Assembly (NCBI GenBank): GCA_016712525.1
Contig: JADJQX010000007.1
Coordinates: 2,728,001-2,792,000, forward strand
DNA length: 64,000 nucleotides
Direction of reading: 5' to 3'
From: Myxococcales bacterium
GTDB lineage: Bacteria > Myxococcota_A > Polyangia > Polyangiales > Polyangiaceae
A program made the position numbers and the translations under genes. Each line of letters begins with the position of its first letter. Position 1 is the first letter of the stretch. The notes beneath the pieces were generated by a model, which ran no database searches, was not told the origin of the DNA, and saw only the letters and a program-made list of their open reading frames with translations. Shown piece after piece: positions 7,662 to 16,157 of this stretch.

Positions 7662-8833
7662 GGCCGAAGGGCCTTCGCGCGCTCGGTGCGGCCACCCTCG
7701 TGGCCGTGCTCGCAGGGGCCGCGCTGGGAGCCGCGTGCGACGCCGGAACGTTCCGCGTCGACCCGGCGACCCAGCAAGCGGCCCCGCTCCGTTTGTTGGG
7801 CGCGAACGTCGGTACGAACGTGAAGCTCCCTGCGAACGGGGTGATCCAGCTCGCGTTCGACCGCTACCTCTTGCCGGGCACCGAGACGCGGCAATCCGCG
7901 GTCCTCACGCCGGTAGGCGGCGGGAGCGTGACGCCGGCGATCGTCACCTACGATCCGGTCACGCGCGTCGTGACCCTCGCGAGCCCGAACGGCGAGGGGT
8001 CACCGTGGCTCGCGAAAGACCAGTCGTACAAGCTCACGCTGCCCGTTCCGACCGAAGAAAACCCGGGGTTCGGCCTGCGCGCGATCGACGGCGCGCCCCT
8101 TGCGGAGCCGGTCACGATCCAGTTCGTGGTCGGAGATCCGAGCCCGAAGAGCTTGGCGCCGCCCCGGGTGTCGTTCTGCGACGACGTCGCCCCGCTCCTC
8201 GAGAAGAAGTGCGGAGGAAACACCTGCCACGGGGGCTCGGCGAGCGCCGCGGCCGGCCTCGTCCTCACGACGGGCGTGGGGCTCGGCGCGACGGCGTTCC
8301 GCGTGGCCCAAGGCGCCAACACGGGCGGCGCCGCGCAGGCGGGCTCGGGCGCCTCCCCGAACGATCCGCGGCGGCCGTTCGGCATCGACATGCCCATCAT
8401 CAGCCCGAAAAACCCCGGGCAGAGCTGGCTCCTCTACAAGGTACTCCTCGCACCTCTCCCTACCGTGGACGTGCCGCCGACCCCGTTCGTCTGCGAAGCC
8501 ACCACGCGCCCGCCTCTCGCGGGCTTCACGCTGCCCGCGAACGCGACCCCGGCCCCCTCGGACAGCGAGCTCGCTGTCCTGCGCGACCACGTCCTCGGGG
8601 TCGAGATGCCCTTCCCGGCCCCCGGGTTCGTCCCCCCGAACGACGCCAATCGCCCGCTCACGTTCGACGAACGAGAGACCTTGAGCCTCTGGATCGCCCA
8701 AGGGGCGAGCGTCTTCAGCTGTGGGGCATGCTCCCCGAAGGTCGACGGCGACGGCGGGGTCGACGCGGCCTCGGACGCCCAAGCGCCCGACGCGAGCCCC
8801 GACGCCCAGCCGTCCGACGCGGGCGCCGACTGA
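7658..8833 (+). CDS. Lipoprotein with a CX4CH haem-type motif
   Basis: 391 residues if CTG 7658 is the start. No ATG or GTG exists at a sensible place, and the frame from CTG gives a good export signal (MRPKGLRALGAATLVAVLAG) ending in GAAC. A domain of about 140 residues follows with YxP/LT features typical of Ig-like fold (IQLAFDRYLLPGTE, YKLTLPVPTEENPG). Then comes FCDDVAPLLEKKCGGNTCHG, where CGGNTCH is a CX4CH motif like those in lipoprotein cytochromes of myxobacteria and planctomycetes. The tail has LSLWIAQGA and an Asp/Ala/Pro-rich end. It probably sits on the outer-membrane periplasmic face and may exchange electrons with the 13-haem cytochrome; the family context supports this but no function is shown. 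Confidence 0.75.
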   Translation: MRPKGLRALGAATLVAVLAGAALGAACDAGTFRVDPATQQAAPLRLLGANVGTNVKLPANGVIQLAFDRYLLPGTETRQSAVLTPVGGGSVTPAIVTYDPVTRVVTLASPNGEGSPWLAKDQSYKLTLPVPTEENPGFGLRAIDGAPLAEPVTIQFVVGDPSPKSLAPPRVSFCDDVAPLLEKKCGGNTCHGGSASAAAGLVLTTGVGLGATAFRVAQGANTGGAAQAGSGASPNDPRRPFGIDMPIISPKNPGQSWLLYKVLLAPLPTVDVPPTPFVCEATTRPPLAGFTLPANATPAPSDSELAVLRDHVLGVEMPFPAPGFVPPNDANRPLTFDERETLSLWIAQGASVFSCGACSPKVDGDGGVDAASDAQAPDASPDAQPSDAGAD

Positions 8834-9024
8834 GCGTGAGCGGCTGCCGCGAGCGCCTTGGCTAGGAAAAAGGCGACGACTCCTCGCGGCCCCTGAGCCC
8901 CCCCGATTTCGCACGCCATTTCGCGCGGGAAGCCCCCTTTCGCGCAGGTCGTGCGCGACGGGTGCACGGGGCTCGGCATCGGTGGTAAGAATCCCTCCCG
9001 AACCCTTCCAGGAGCAAGAAAGAC

Positions 9025-9618
9025 ATGTCCCTCGTTCAGAAGCCCGCGCCCGACTTCAAGGCCATGGCCGTCCTCGCCGACGGTACCGAGAAAGCCATCT
9101 CGCTCTCGGACTACAAGGGCAAGTACGTGGTGCTCTTCTTCTACCCGCTCGACTTCACCTTCGTCTGCCCGACCGAGATCCTCGCGTTCTCGAACCACAT
9201 CGAAGAGTTCAAGAAGCGCAACGTCGAGGTGCTCGGCGTGTCGGTCGACTCGGAGCACACGCACCGCGCGTGGCGCAACACCAAGGTCGAGGACGGCGGC
9301 ATCGGCCCCATCAAGTACCCGCTCGTCGCGGACCTCAACAAGGACATCGCCCGTAACTTCGGCGTGCTCCTCGACGGCGGCGTCGCCCTCCGCGGCACGT
9401 TCCTCATCGACAAGAACGGCACCGTCCGCCAAGAGACGGTGAACGACCTCCCGCTCGGCCGCTCGGTCGAAGAGACCCTCCGCCTCGTCGACGCGCTCCA
9501 GTTCACCGAGGAGCACGGCGAGGTCTGCCCGGCTGGCTGGCAGAAGGGCAAAGCCTCGATGAAGGCCGACGCGGCCGGCGTCGCGGCGTACCTGAAGGAG
9601 AACGCCGCGAAGCTCTGA
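9025..9618 (+). CDS. ahpC: Alkyl hydroperoxide reductase C / typical 2-Cys peroxiredoxin
   Basis: 197 residues, full length. The peroxidatic cysteine is Cys48 in FTFVCPTE, and the resolving cysteine is Cys168 in GEVCPAGW. The thioredoxin fold is seen through LSDYKGKYVVLFFYPLDFTF and SVDSEHTHRAW. It has GGIG at 91-94, but the chain ends at AAKL without the YF motif, so it should resist hyperoxidation as bacterial forms do. It detoxifies H2O2 and organic peroxides in the cytoplasm using AhpF or thioredoxin, neither encoded here. AGGAG lies about ten bases before the ATG. Flanking sequences suggest a single-gene unit ended by the hairpin at 9640-9680. No OxyR site was recognised. Confidence 0.95.
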   Translation: MSLVQKPAPDFKAMAVLADGTEKAISLSDYKGKYVVLFFYPLDFTFVCPTEILAFSNHIEEFKKRNVEVLGVSVDSEHTHRAWRNTKVEDGGIGPIKYPLVADLNKDIARNFGVLLDGGVALRGTFLIDKNGTVRQETVNDLPLGRSVEETLRLVDALQFTEEHGEVCPAGWQKGKASMKADAAGVAAYLKENAAKL

Positions 9619-9639
9619 GAGCGCGCGTCGTGGATCGCA

Positions 9640-9680
9640 GAAGAGGGTGTGGCCCAGCAAGCCTTGGGCCCGCCCTCTTC
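9640..9680 (+). terminator. Hairpin downstream of ahpC
   Basis: GAAGAGGG (9640-9647) pairs with CCCTCTTC (9673-9680), and inside it GGCCCA pairs with TGGGCC around AGCAAGCCT. It starts 22 bases after the ahpC stop. No clear T tract follows, so it may stabilise the transcript end or act with Rho. Confidence 0.5.
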
Positions 9681-9744
9681 GGCGTTTCGAGGGGAAAAAG
9701 CCGGCGATTTGTGCGGCCGCGCGGACCGTGGTCTACTTCGGTGC

Positions 9745-10503
9745 ATGAAGTCGAGCCGTCTCGTCGGTCTCCTCGGGCTCTCCGCCATCGTCCTCTCGTC
9801 GTCGACGGCGTTCGCCCTCGCCGACACGTTCGCGGCCGAGGCCGCCAAGAAGGGTGACACGAAGCCTAAAGGCTCGGGCGAGACCGTGAAGCTCGACGAC
9901 ACCGCCGCCAAAGAGAAGCGCGCGGCCGCGGGCTACGCCTACAGCGACAAGGGTCCGAAGCGCGCGTCGGCAGGGCCGCGGGTCGTCCGCACGGGGCCGC
10001 ACGCGTCGTTCCCTTCGTTCCGTGAGACCGAGGGCGGTGGCTCGCGCATCGTCGTGCACCTCTCGGCGAGCGTTCCCGTCGAGGAGCGCAAGGCCGCGGG
10101 GAGCGTCACGTACATCTTGAAGGGCGCGCACGTGTCGCGCTGGAACGACACCAACTCGCTCGTGACGGTGCACTTCAACACGCCGGTCGTCCAGGCGCGC
10201 CTCGTGCCGCACGGGGCCGATCTCCACCTCGTCATCGCGCTCCGGGGCGGCTCCGCGCCGACGTTCAAGGTCGAGGCGGCTCCTCAGGGCACGGCCGGGG
10301 CGACCCTCGCCGTCGATTTCCCCAAGGGCGACTACGTCCCCACCGAGCGCGCGACCGACACGAAGGCCTTGCCCAAGGCCACGACGGCGCCGGGAGCCTC
10401 GCCCGCTCCCACGCCGGCACCTGCCCCCGCGCCGGCACCTGCCCCCGCCAAAGCCGAGCCCGCGACCACCCCACCCGCCGGCGACAAAAAAGCCGGCTAC
10501 TGA
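9745..10503 (+). CDS. Exported AMIN-like protein with Pro/Ala-repeat tail
   Basis: 252 residues from ATG 9745. The signal peptide MKSSRLVGLLGLSAIVLSSS ends near AFALA. A Lys-rich linker leads to a domain with SRIVVHLSASVPVEERKAAG, VTYILKGAHVSRWNDTNSLV, VTVHFNTPVVQARLVPHGAD and LHLVIALRG. The VxFxxPVxxxRLxxHGxDLxLVI pattern resembles AMIN domains, which bind peptidoglycan or help place envelope proteins. The tail is a long APAPAPAPA repeat followed by Lys/Thr/Pro. The domain call is by eye. It stands alone, with a rho-independent terminator at 10537. Confidence 0.75.
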   Translation: MKSSRLVGLLGLSAIVLSSSTAFALADTFAAEAAKKGDTKPKGSGETVKLDDTAAKEKRAAAGYAYSDKGPKRASAGPRVVRTGPHASFPSFRETEGGGSRIVVHLSASVPVEERKAAGSVTYILKGAHVSRWNDTNSLVTVHFNTPVVQARLVPHGADLHLVIALRGGSAPTFKVEAAPQGTAGATLAVDFPKGDYVPTERATDTKALPKATTAPGASPAPTPAPAPAPAPAPAKAEPATTPPAGDKKAGY

Positions 10504-10536
10504 GCCGACCTCGCTCGAACGCCCACGTCGGGATGC

Positions 10537-10565
10537 GCCGCCTCGGAGATCCGGGGCGGCTTTTT
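10537..10565 (+). terminator. Rho-independent terminator
   Basis: GCCGCCTCGG (10537-10546) pairs with CCGGGGCGGC (10551-10560) across AGAT, with one G-U pair, and is followed at once by TTTTT (10561-10565). It lies 33 bp after the AMIN-like gene stop and is a classic intrinsic terminator. Confidence 0.85.
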
Positions 10566-10607
10566 CGTGGGGCGACGGCGCGTGTGGGAAATTCTATGTG
10601 AAGGTCG

Positions 10608-10651
10608 CCTGGTGGATCGTCGATCCGGCCCCATGCCGCCGAGGCACCAGG
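10608..10651. other. Nested inverted repeats in an A/T-richer intergenic stretch
   Basis: CCTGGTG (10608-10614) faces CACCAGG (10645-10651), and inside lies a perfect GGATCG-T-CGATCC palindrome (10614-10626). The surrounding 10590-10740 stretch is unusually A/T-rich for this genome. It lies between the terminator and the small winged-helix gene, so it could be an operator, a structured leader or a small RNA. None of these is established. Confidence 0.35.
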
Positions 10652-10795
10652 GACTTCTATAAGTGCGTAAATACTGAAGATTCCAGGTTTTCCACAATCG
10701 TCCGGGAAAAGGGGAAATCGCGTGCATAGCGCATGGATGGCCCGGCTCGTGCAATACCCCGAAGCAACACCAACCCCGTTCTTCGGAGGTCCACC

Positions 10796-11089
10796 ATGAG
10801 CCCTGTTATCGACCGTCACGCGCTCTCCGCCCACGTCCTCGTCACCCTCGCCCGCGCGGCGAGCAAAGGGCGCACCCTCACGGTGGACGACGTCTCGCAG
10901 GAGCTCGAGGTGCGGCGCGCCGACGTACGCTCGGTGATCTCGCAGCTCCACGCCGAGGGCCACGTCGACGCGCTGAGGCTCCGCCCGACGCTCTCGGGCC
11001 TCGCCCTCGCGCGGGTGTTCGCCAAGTCGAAGGTGAAGGCCGTGCGGGCCGAGGAGCCCGCGGTGAAGCAGGCTCCGCGCGCCGCCTGA
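10796..11089 (+). CDS. Small winged-helix DNA-binding protein
   Basis: 97 residues from ATG 10796 with CGGAGGT directly upstream. The sequence ALSAHVLVTLARAASKGRTL, then VDDVSQELEVRRADVRSVIS and QLHAEGHVDALRLRPTLSGL, follows the helix - turn - recognition helix - wing order of MarR/ArsR-type winged helices. The tail is basic with Lys/Arg/Ala. It has no ligand or metal site and is very short, so it may be a simple repressor, possibly of its own promoter region with its palindromes. Family assignment below winged helix is not possible. It is convergent with the FG-GAP lipoprotein, only 4 bp away. Confidence 0.75.
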   Translation: MSPVIDRHALSAHVLVTLARAASKGRTLTVDDVSQELEVRRADVRSVISQLHAEGHVDALRLRPTLSGLALARVFAKSKVKAVRAEEPAVKQAPRAA

Positions 11090-11093
11090 GGCG

Positions 11094-12800
11094 CTACCTC
11101 ACCCAGGCGTTCCGGGTGAAGTTGCCCCGACCGGTGCCCCAGAGAATGCAGTTCTCCTGCGCGCTGTCGACGCCGTAGACCTGCACCTCGGCGGCGCCGT
11201 CGGGGTCCTTGAGGGAGACGAGGATCTCGGGTTTGCCGTCTCCGTCGACGTCGGCGATCGTGGGCACCGCCATCGAGCCGCGGCCGGGGAGCTTCACCTC
11301 GTGGAGCTTCTGCCCCGTCGCCGAGAGCACCACGAGCGAGAGGCTCTTTCCGGCCGCTCCGTACGTCGCGAAGACGACCTCGGGAGAGCCGTCTCCGGAG
11401 AGATCGGCGAGCGCGACCCCTGCCGTGAACGTGGCGCGGTCGGTGGTGAAGGGCGTCGCCCAGAGCTCCTTTTTTCCGGCCGTGACAGCGTGGATCTTGC
11501 CGTCGAAGCCGGCGAAGACGATCTCCTTGCCCTTCTCGCCCGGGTTGATGTCTCCAATGGCGACTTGGTTCGTCTCGGCGACCAGGTTGCCCCCGATGTC
11601 GACGAGGCCGCCGAGGTACTCAGGCACGTGGAACGGGGTCTCCCAGCCCGGCGCGCGTGACGCGTTCGCGTGGACCACCCAGAGGCCCACGCCGAGCTCG
11701 CGGCGGCTCTGCGCGGCATTCTGGACGCTGCCGAGCATGACGATGTCGAGCGTGCCGTCCTCGTCGACGTCCGCGATGGCCGGCGCGGTGTTGGTGAAGT
11801 GGGCCTGGAGCGCCGTGGCTTCGTTGTCGGCGTAGCCGGCGTGGGCCTCGGCGAGGTCGTGGAGGTAGCGGACCCCGGGGCTCTTCTTTTTGTCCTCGAA
11901 GGCGGGATCGCAGTCGAACGCCTCGCCAGTACCCTTGTGGAAGCTCGCGTACGCGTTGTCCATGGGGACGACCACGTCTTGTTTTCCGTCGCCGTCGAGG
12001 TCGGCGATCGCGAGGTTCTGATCGAAGGCGCCCGCGAGGTAGCAGGGGCTCGGTGCGTTGCGGCCCGTGCATCCGCTCGCGCCCGCGGCGTTCGGGGGGA
12101 ACCCCGTGACGGGCTTGCCGTCCCCTTTCCACGCGGCCACGACGTCGGCCGGGGAGCCGCGGCCCGTCGACGCGACGATGTCGGCCTTGCCGTCGCCGTC
12201 GAGGTCCCCTGCCGCGAGCGCGCGCATCTCGTCCGTGAAGGAGACCGGAAAGCCTTGCACCGGCGCGCCTGCGGCGTCGAACACGAAGACCTTGTCACGC
12301 GCGGCGACCGCGATCTCGAGCTTCGTGTCGCCCGCGAGGTTCGCGATCACCGCGCTCGACCAGATGCGGCCTCCGCCGGCGCGCGCGGTCCATTTCTGGG
12401 TGCCGTCGGCCGCGTAGACGACGACGTCGGAGTTGCGCGTGACGACGATCTCCTTTTTTCCGTCGCCGTCGAGGTCGACCACGGCGGGAGAGCCGAGCCA
12501 ACCGCTCTCTCCGTCGGCCGAGAGCGAGAGCTTCACTTGGGGGACGGCGACCGTCGCGCTGCCCCCCGTGCCTGGCCGGCACGACGCCTTGGGCGGCTCG
12601 GTGCCCCCTCCTCCGCCTCCATCGTCTCCGCCCCCGCCACCCCCGCCGCCACCTCCGCCGCCGCCCCCCTCGCCGCCTGCGCCTCCGTCGGTCGCAGCGT
12701 CCGGGTCCCCACCACAGCCCGGCGCGACCAGCGCCACGGACGCGAGCGTCGAGAACAACACGGCGGGAATCAAGGTCGTACGAAGGGCTCGGATCGCCAT
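11094..12800 (-). CDS. FG-GAP/VCBS repeat lipoprotein with poly-Gly linker
   Basis: 568 residues from ATG 12800. The signal peptide with lipobox VAPGC is followed by an extraordinary linker with Gly runs of 14 and about 6, interrupted by DD. The body is a beta-propeller built from about eight FG-GAP type repeats, each carrying a DxDGDGxxx[DE]I calcium-binding loop: VDLDGDGKKEIVV, DLDGDGKADIVA, DLDGDGKQDVVVP, DVDEDGTLDIVM, DLSGDGSPEVVF and DVDGDGKPEILVS, plus two degenerate ones. Such proteins sit on the cell surface or in the periplasm and bind ligands or other proteins; the partner is unknown. The chain ends with CILWGTGRGNFTRNAWVR. It is transcribed away from the P450 gene. Confidence 0.85.
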   Translation of the reverse strand: MAIRALRTTLIPAVLFSTLASVALVAPGCGGDPDAATDGGAGGEGGGGGGGGGGGGGGDDGGGGGGTEPPKASCRPGTGGSATVAVPQVKLSLSADGESGWLGSPAVVDLDGDGKKEIVVTRNSDVVVYAADGTQKWTARAGGGRIWSSAVIANLAGDTKLEIAVAARDKVFVFDAAGAPVQGFPVSFTDEMRALAAGDLDGDGKADIVASTGRGSPADVVAAWKGDGKPVTGFPPNAAGASGCTGRNAPSPCYLAGAFDQNLAIADLDGDGKQDVVVPMDNAYASFHKGTGEAFDCDPAFEDKKKSPGVRYLHDLAEAHAGYADNEATALQAHFTNTAPAIADVDEDGTLDIVMLGSVQNAAQSRRELGVGLWVVHANASRAPGWETPFHVPEYLGGLVDIGGNLVAETNQVAIGDINPGEKGKEIVFAGFDGKIHAVTAGKKELWATPFTTDRATFTAGVALADLSGDGSPEVVFATYGAAGKSLSLVVLSATGQKLHEVKLPGRGSMAVPTIADVDGDGKPEILVSLKDPDGAAEVQVYGVDSAQENCILWGTGRGNFTRNAWVR

Positions 12801-12967
12801 GAGCCAAGCCTACATGCGGACCGCGGCGACGTCCCGTCGGGAGGGCGCGATGCGCATGTAGTCGAAGGTACGCGCGCTCTCGGGGACGGAAAAAGGACGG
12901 CATCCCAAGCGGTGGCGTGAAAGATTCGTGTGCCCCGCGCGAGAGCCCGGGCAGCCGAGGAGACGCC

Positions 12968-14404
12968 ATGCACTTTTCGTCGATGCCCATCGCCCCGGGT
13001 GGGGAGGGACTCTCGGGGCACACGGGCGCGTTTCAACGCGATCGTCTGGGGACGCTGCGCCTGCTCACGGCGTCGGCGGCTCGCATCGAGCGCCTGCGCG
13101 CCGCCGTGCCCGTGGTGCGTGTGTGCGTCGCGAACGATCCGGAGGTGGTCGCCGAGGTGCTCGTCGACAAGGCCAAGTCGTTCGCGAAGTCGGACATGCT
13201 GCGGTTCTCCTTGTGGAACCTCGCCGGCGAGGGCCTCTTCACGTCCAACGGCGATCTCTGGAAGCGCCAGCGGAAGCTCATGGCGCCGCTCTTCACGCCG
13301 AAGGCGCTCTCGGCCTACGCCGACGCGATGGTCGAGTGCGCCGAGCGCACGTGCGCGACGTGGCGGGACGGCGACACGATCTCGCTCGCCCACGAGACGA
13401 CGCGCCTCACGATGGGGGTCGCCGGGCGCACGCTCTTCGACGTGGACACGTTCGACGAGTCGGACGCGCTCTCGGAGGCGCTCACGGTGGCGCTCGATTG
13501 GACCGGCACGGTCATCGGCCGACCGAGCGCGATCCTGCACGTGCTCGCGAAGCGCGCGATGGAAGAGGCCGGGGAGCGCGTACCGCCGGCGCTGCGCCCG
13601 CTCACGTCGGCCGCGGCAAAGGCGTTTCAAGGGCCCGTAGCCCTGGTCAGCAAAGACGATCGCGCGTTCGGGCGCGCCATTCGCACCCTCGACGAGTACG
13701 TTCAGCGCATGATCGAGGATCGCCGGAGCGCCCGCGAAAAACCGAAGGACCTCCTCACGCGGCTGCTCGAGACGCGCGACGACGAGACCGGCGAGGCGAT
13801 GAGCGATCGCCAGATCCGCGACGAGGTGCTCACGCTCTTCGTGGCCGGCCACGAGACCACCGCGACGGGCCTCGCCTGGACGTTGTACCTCGCGTCGAAG
13901 AACCCCGAGGTCCTCGAGGCGATGCGCCGCGAAGCCGACGCGGTGGGCCTTCGGCCGACGATGGACGATCTCCCTCGCCTCGACATGTGCCTGCGCGCGT
14001 TCAAGGAGGCGCTCCGCCTCTATCCGCCGGTGTACATGTTCGGCCGCGACTCGACGGAAGAGGTCACCGTGGGCGGGTACGAGCTCCCGAAGCGAACGAA
14101 CGTGCTCGTCTCGCCGTGGGCCATCCACCACTCGCCGCACGTCTGGCCCGACCCGGAGCGCTTCGATCCCGACAGGTTCTTGCCCGCCAACGAGGCGGCG
14201 CGCTCCCGCCACGCGTACCTGCCGTTCGGCGCGGGCCCACGGGTCTGTTTGGGCAATCATTTCGCATACATGGAGGCACAGCTCGCGCTCGCGGTGCTGC
14301 TGCGGAGGTTCGACTTCGAGCGCCTCGCGGACGACGAGCCCGAGCCCTCGGCGACGCTCCGCCCGAAGCACGGCGTGCGCATGCGTGTGCGCGCGCGCCG
14401 TTGA
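12968..14404 (+). CDS. Cytochrome P450
   Basis: 478 residues from ATG 12968, preferred over GTG 12917 because GAGGAGA lies just upstream. Hallmarks are present: the C-helix WKRQRKLMAPLF (99-109), the I-helix oxygen-activation motif AGHETT (293-298), the K-helix EALR (347-350), the PERFDPDRF meander (396-404), and the haem loop FGAGPRVCLG with the axial thiolate Cys427. There is no membrane anchor, so it is soluble. The long form with WxxQRxxxxPxF resembles the CYP4/CYP102-like bacterial group that hydroxylates fatty acids or terpenoids, but the substrate cannot be read from sequence. No ferredoxin or reductase gene lies nearby, so electron donors must be elsewhere. The 167-bp divergent region is shared with the FG-GAP lipoprotein. 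Confidence 0.95.
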   Translation: MHFSSMPIAPGGEGLSGHTGAFQRDRLGTLRLLTASAARIERLRAAVPVVRVCVANDPEVVAEVLVDKAKSFAKSDMLRFSLWNLAGEGLFTSNGDLWKRQRKLMAPLFTPKALSAYADAMVECAERTCATWRDGDTISLAHETTRLTMGVAGRTLFDVDTFDESDALSEALTVALDWTGTVIGRPSAILHVLAKRAMEEAGERVPPALRPLTSAAAKAFQGPVALVSKDDRAFGRAIRTLDEYVQRMIEDRRSAREKPKDLLTRLLETRDDETGEAMSDRQIRDEVLTLFVAGHETTATGLAWTLYLASKNPEVLEAMRREADAVGLRPTMDDLPRLDMCLRAFKEALRLYPPVYMFGRDSTEEVTVGGYELPKRTNVLVSPWAIHHSPHVWPDPERFDPDRFLPANEAARSRHAYLPFGAGPRVCLGNHFAYMEAQLALAVLLRRFDFERLADDEPEPSATLRPKHGVRMRVRARR

Positions 14405-14513
14405 GCTATGCCTTCGAGGCAAGCAACGGTCGACCGTGCAGCCCACGCTCCTACCTCGTCGGGCGCGTCGGAGACGTGCACGTGAACGACGGCTCCCTTA
14501 GGATCCTGTCTTC

Positions 14514-16151
14514 ATGAAGCCGGGGACCTTGCTCGCCGATCGGTACCGGATCGAGGGCCCGCTCGGGTCCGGGGGGATGGGACAGGTGTGGGTCGCCGTG
14601 CACGAGGGCCTCGGGCAGCGCGTGGCCCTGAAGCTCCTGAAGAGCACCGAGGGTCCCGGCGCGGTCGAGAGGTTCCGGCGCGAGGCGCAGATCTTGGCGC
14701 GGCTCCGCGGCGAGCACGTGGCGCGCGCCACCGATTTCGGCTCGCTCCCGAGCGGCGAGCTCTACCTCGTGCTCGAGCACCTCGTCGGGCAAGACCTGGC
14801 GCGCGTGCTCCGCGGAGGGCCTCTCCCGGTGCCGGTCGGCGTCGGATACGCGCTTCAGGTCTGCGAGGCGCTCTCCGAGGCGCACGCCGCGGGCCTCGTC
14901 CACCGCGACATCAAGCCGCCGAACCTCTTTTTGACCACGCGACCCGACGGCACCTCCATCGTCAAGGTGCTCGACTTCGGGATCGCGCGGGAGGTGCGCG
15001 GTCCGAGCGCGGCGCGCGAAGAGATCACGACGACCGGGATGGTGGTGGCGACCGTGAGCTACGCCTCCCCGGAGCAGCTCGTCTCGAGCAAACATGTCAC
15101 CGCCGCGACCGACCAGTTCTCCCTCGCGGCGACGCTCTACGAGATGATCACGGGAGCTCGCGCCTTCCCCGGCGAGACGCACGTAGCCATGGCGGCCGTG
15201 CTCTCGGGCCACGCGCCGAACCTCCGCGAGAGGGTCCCCGAGGCTCCGGAGGGGCTCGCCGAGGTCGTCGCGCGCGCGCTCGCGAAGAGACCCGAGGACA
15301 GGTTCCCGAGCATCGCGGCCTTCGCGAGGGCCTTGGCCCCGTTCGCTCCCGCCGAGCTCCAGGTCCACGCGGAGCGTGCGTCACGCGCGTTGAACGAGGC
15401 GAGCGAGCGACCGAGCCTCTCCGCGCGCGCGTCTCCCCCGCCCTCGTCCGAAGCCCTCGGCTCATCCTTGCAGAATGCACCTACGCTCGAGGCGCACGAG
15501 CCCTCTCTCGGTGAGGGCTCGTCGCGTCCCGGGTTCGGAGGCGCGAGCGCGCCTCCACGGCCTCCCCTCGAACGGAGCGAGGCTGCGCCGATGCCGTCGA
15601 CCCCGGCCGCGTTCGCAGAAGCTCCGAACGCGAGCCCAGCGTCCCCGGGCCCGTCGCGCGTCGTGTACGTAGCGGGGGCTCTGCTCACGGGGCTCGTCGT
15701 GCTGCTCGCCGCGCGCAAGGCCCTCACGCGCGCTGCACCGACCGAGGCCGCCGAGGCCGTCGTCCCGCCTCCGCCACCTCCCGCACCGGCCACCACCAAA
15801 GCTCCTCCCGAAATGGACCCGATCGTGCCCGAGCCGTCCGTGCCCGTGTACGTCGCGGCCTTCGACGCGGCGCCTCCGGCCCCGAGCCCGAGCCTTCGCC
15901 CGGCCTGGTGCTCGGGCCCGAACGCGAAGCGCGACGCGAGGTACAAGTCGACCTGCATGGTCTTGATCTCGCCCCTCGAGGCAGCCATCAGGGACGCCAA
16001 CTGGCCGATGGCCAAATCGCTCTTGCTGCCCCGCATGTCGAGCTTGGGCTGCGGCGACCTGCAGACTCTCAAGACCGCGTGCCGCGAGACGGGAGACCCA
16101 TGCGCCAAGGCCGCGGGCCAACTTCGACTGGACAAGGGCTGCGTGCACTGA
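14514..16151 (+). CDS. PknB-type Ser/Thr protein kinase with C-terminal transmembrane helix
   Basis: 545 residues from ATG 14514. The kinase domain covers about residues 10-270: glycine loop GSGGMGQV (18-25), ATP lysine Lys40 in VALKLL, catalytic HRDIKPPN with Asp132, DFG 154-156, activation segment with TTTGMVVATVSYASPEQL, and the PknB-like DQFSLAATLYEM. PPN in place of PEN in the catalytic loop is mild. A long Ser/Pro/Ala linker leads to a single membrane helix (VVYVAGALLTGLVVLLA). A Pro-rich segment and a small exported domain with six cysteines (WCSGPN, STCM, LGCGD, TACRE, DPCAK, KGCVH) complete the chain. The arrangement suggests a sensor whose extracytoplasmic Cys domain controls the kinase. 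It follows the P450 gene by 109 bp. Confidence 0.92.
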   Translation: MKPGTLLADRYRIEGPLGSGGMGQVWVAVHEGLGQRVALKLLKSTEGPGAVERFRREAQILARLRGEHVARATDFGSLPSGELYLVLEHLVGQDLARVLRGGPLPVPVGVGYALQVCEALSEAHAAGLVHRDIKPPNLFLTTRPDGTSIVKVLDFGIAREVRGPSAAREEITTTGMVVATVSYASPEQLVSSKHVTAATDQFSLAATLYEMITGARAFPGETHVAMAAVLSGHAPNLRERVPEAPEGLAEVVARALAKRPEDRFPSIAAFARALAPFAPAELQVHAERASRALNEASERPSLSARASPPPSSEALGSSLQNAPTLEAHEPSLGEGSSRPGFGGASAPPRPPLERSEAAPMPSTPAAFAEAPNASPASPGPSRVVYVAGALLTGLVVLLAARKALTRAAPTEAAEAVVPPPPPPAPATTKAPPEMDPIVPEPSVPVYVAAFDAAPPAPSPSLRPAWCSGPNAKRDARYKSTCMVLISPLEAAIRDANWPMAKSLLLPRMSSLGCGDLQTLKTACRETGDPCAKAAGQLRLDKGCVH

Positions 16152-16157
16152 GCATCG

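Noticed and set aside
10688..10696. TTTTCCACA, one change from a DnaA box
   Set aside because: A single near-match with no cluster, no A/T-rich unwinding element and no dnaA or dnaN nearby; not an origin.
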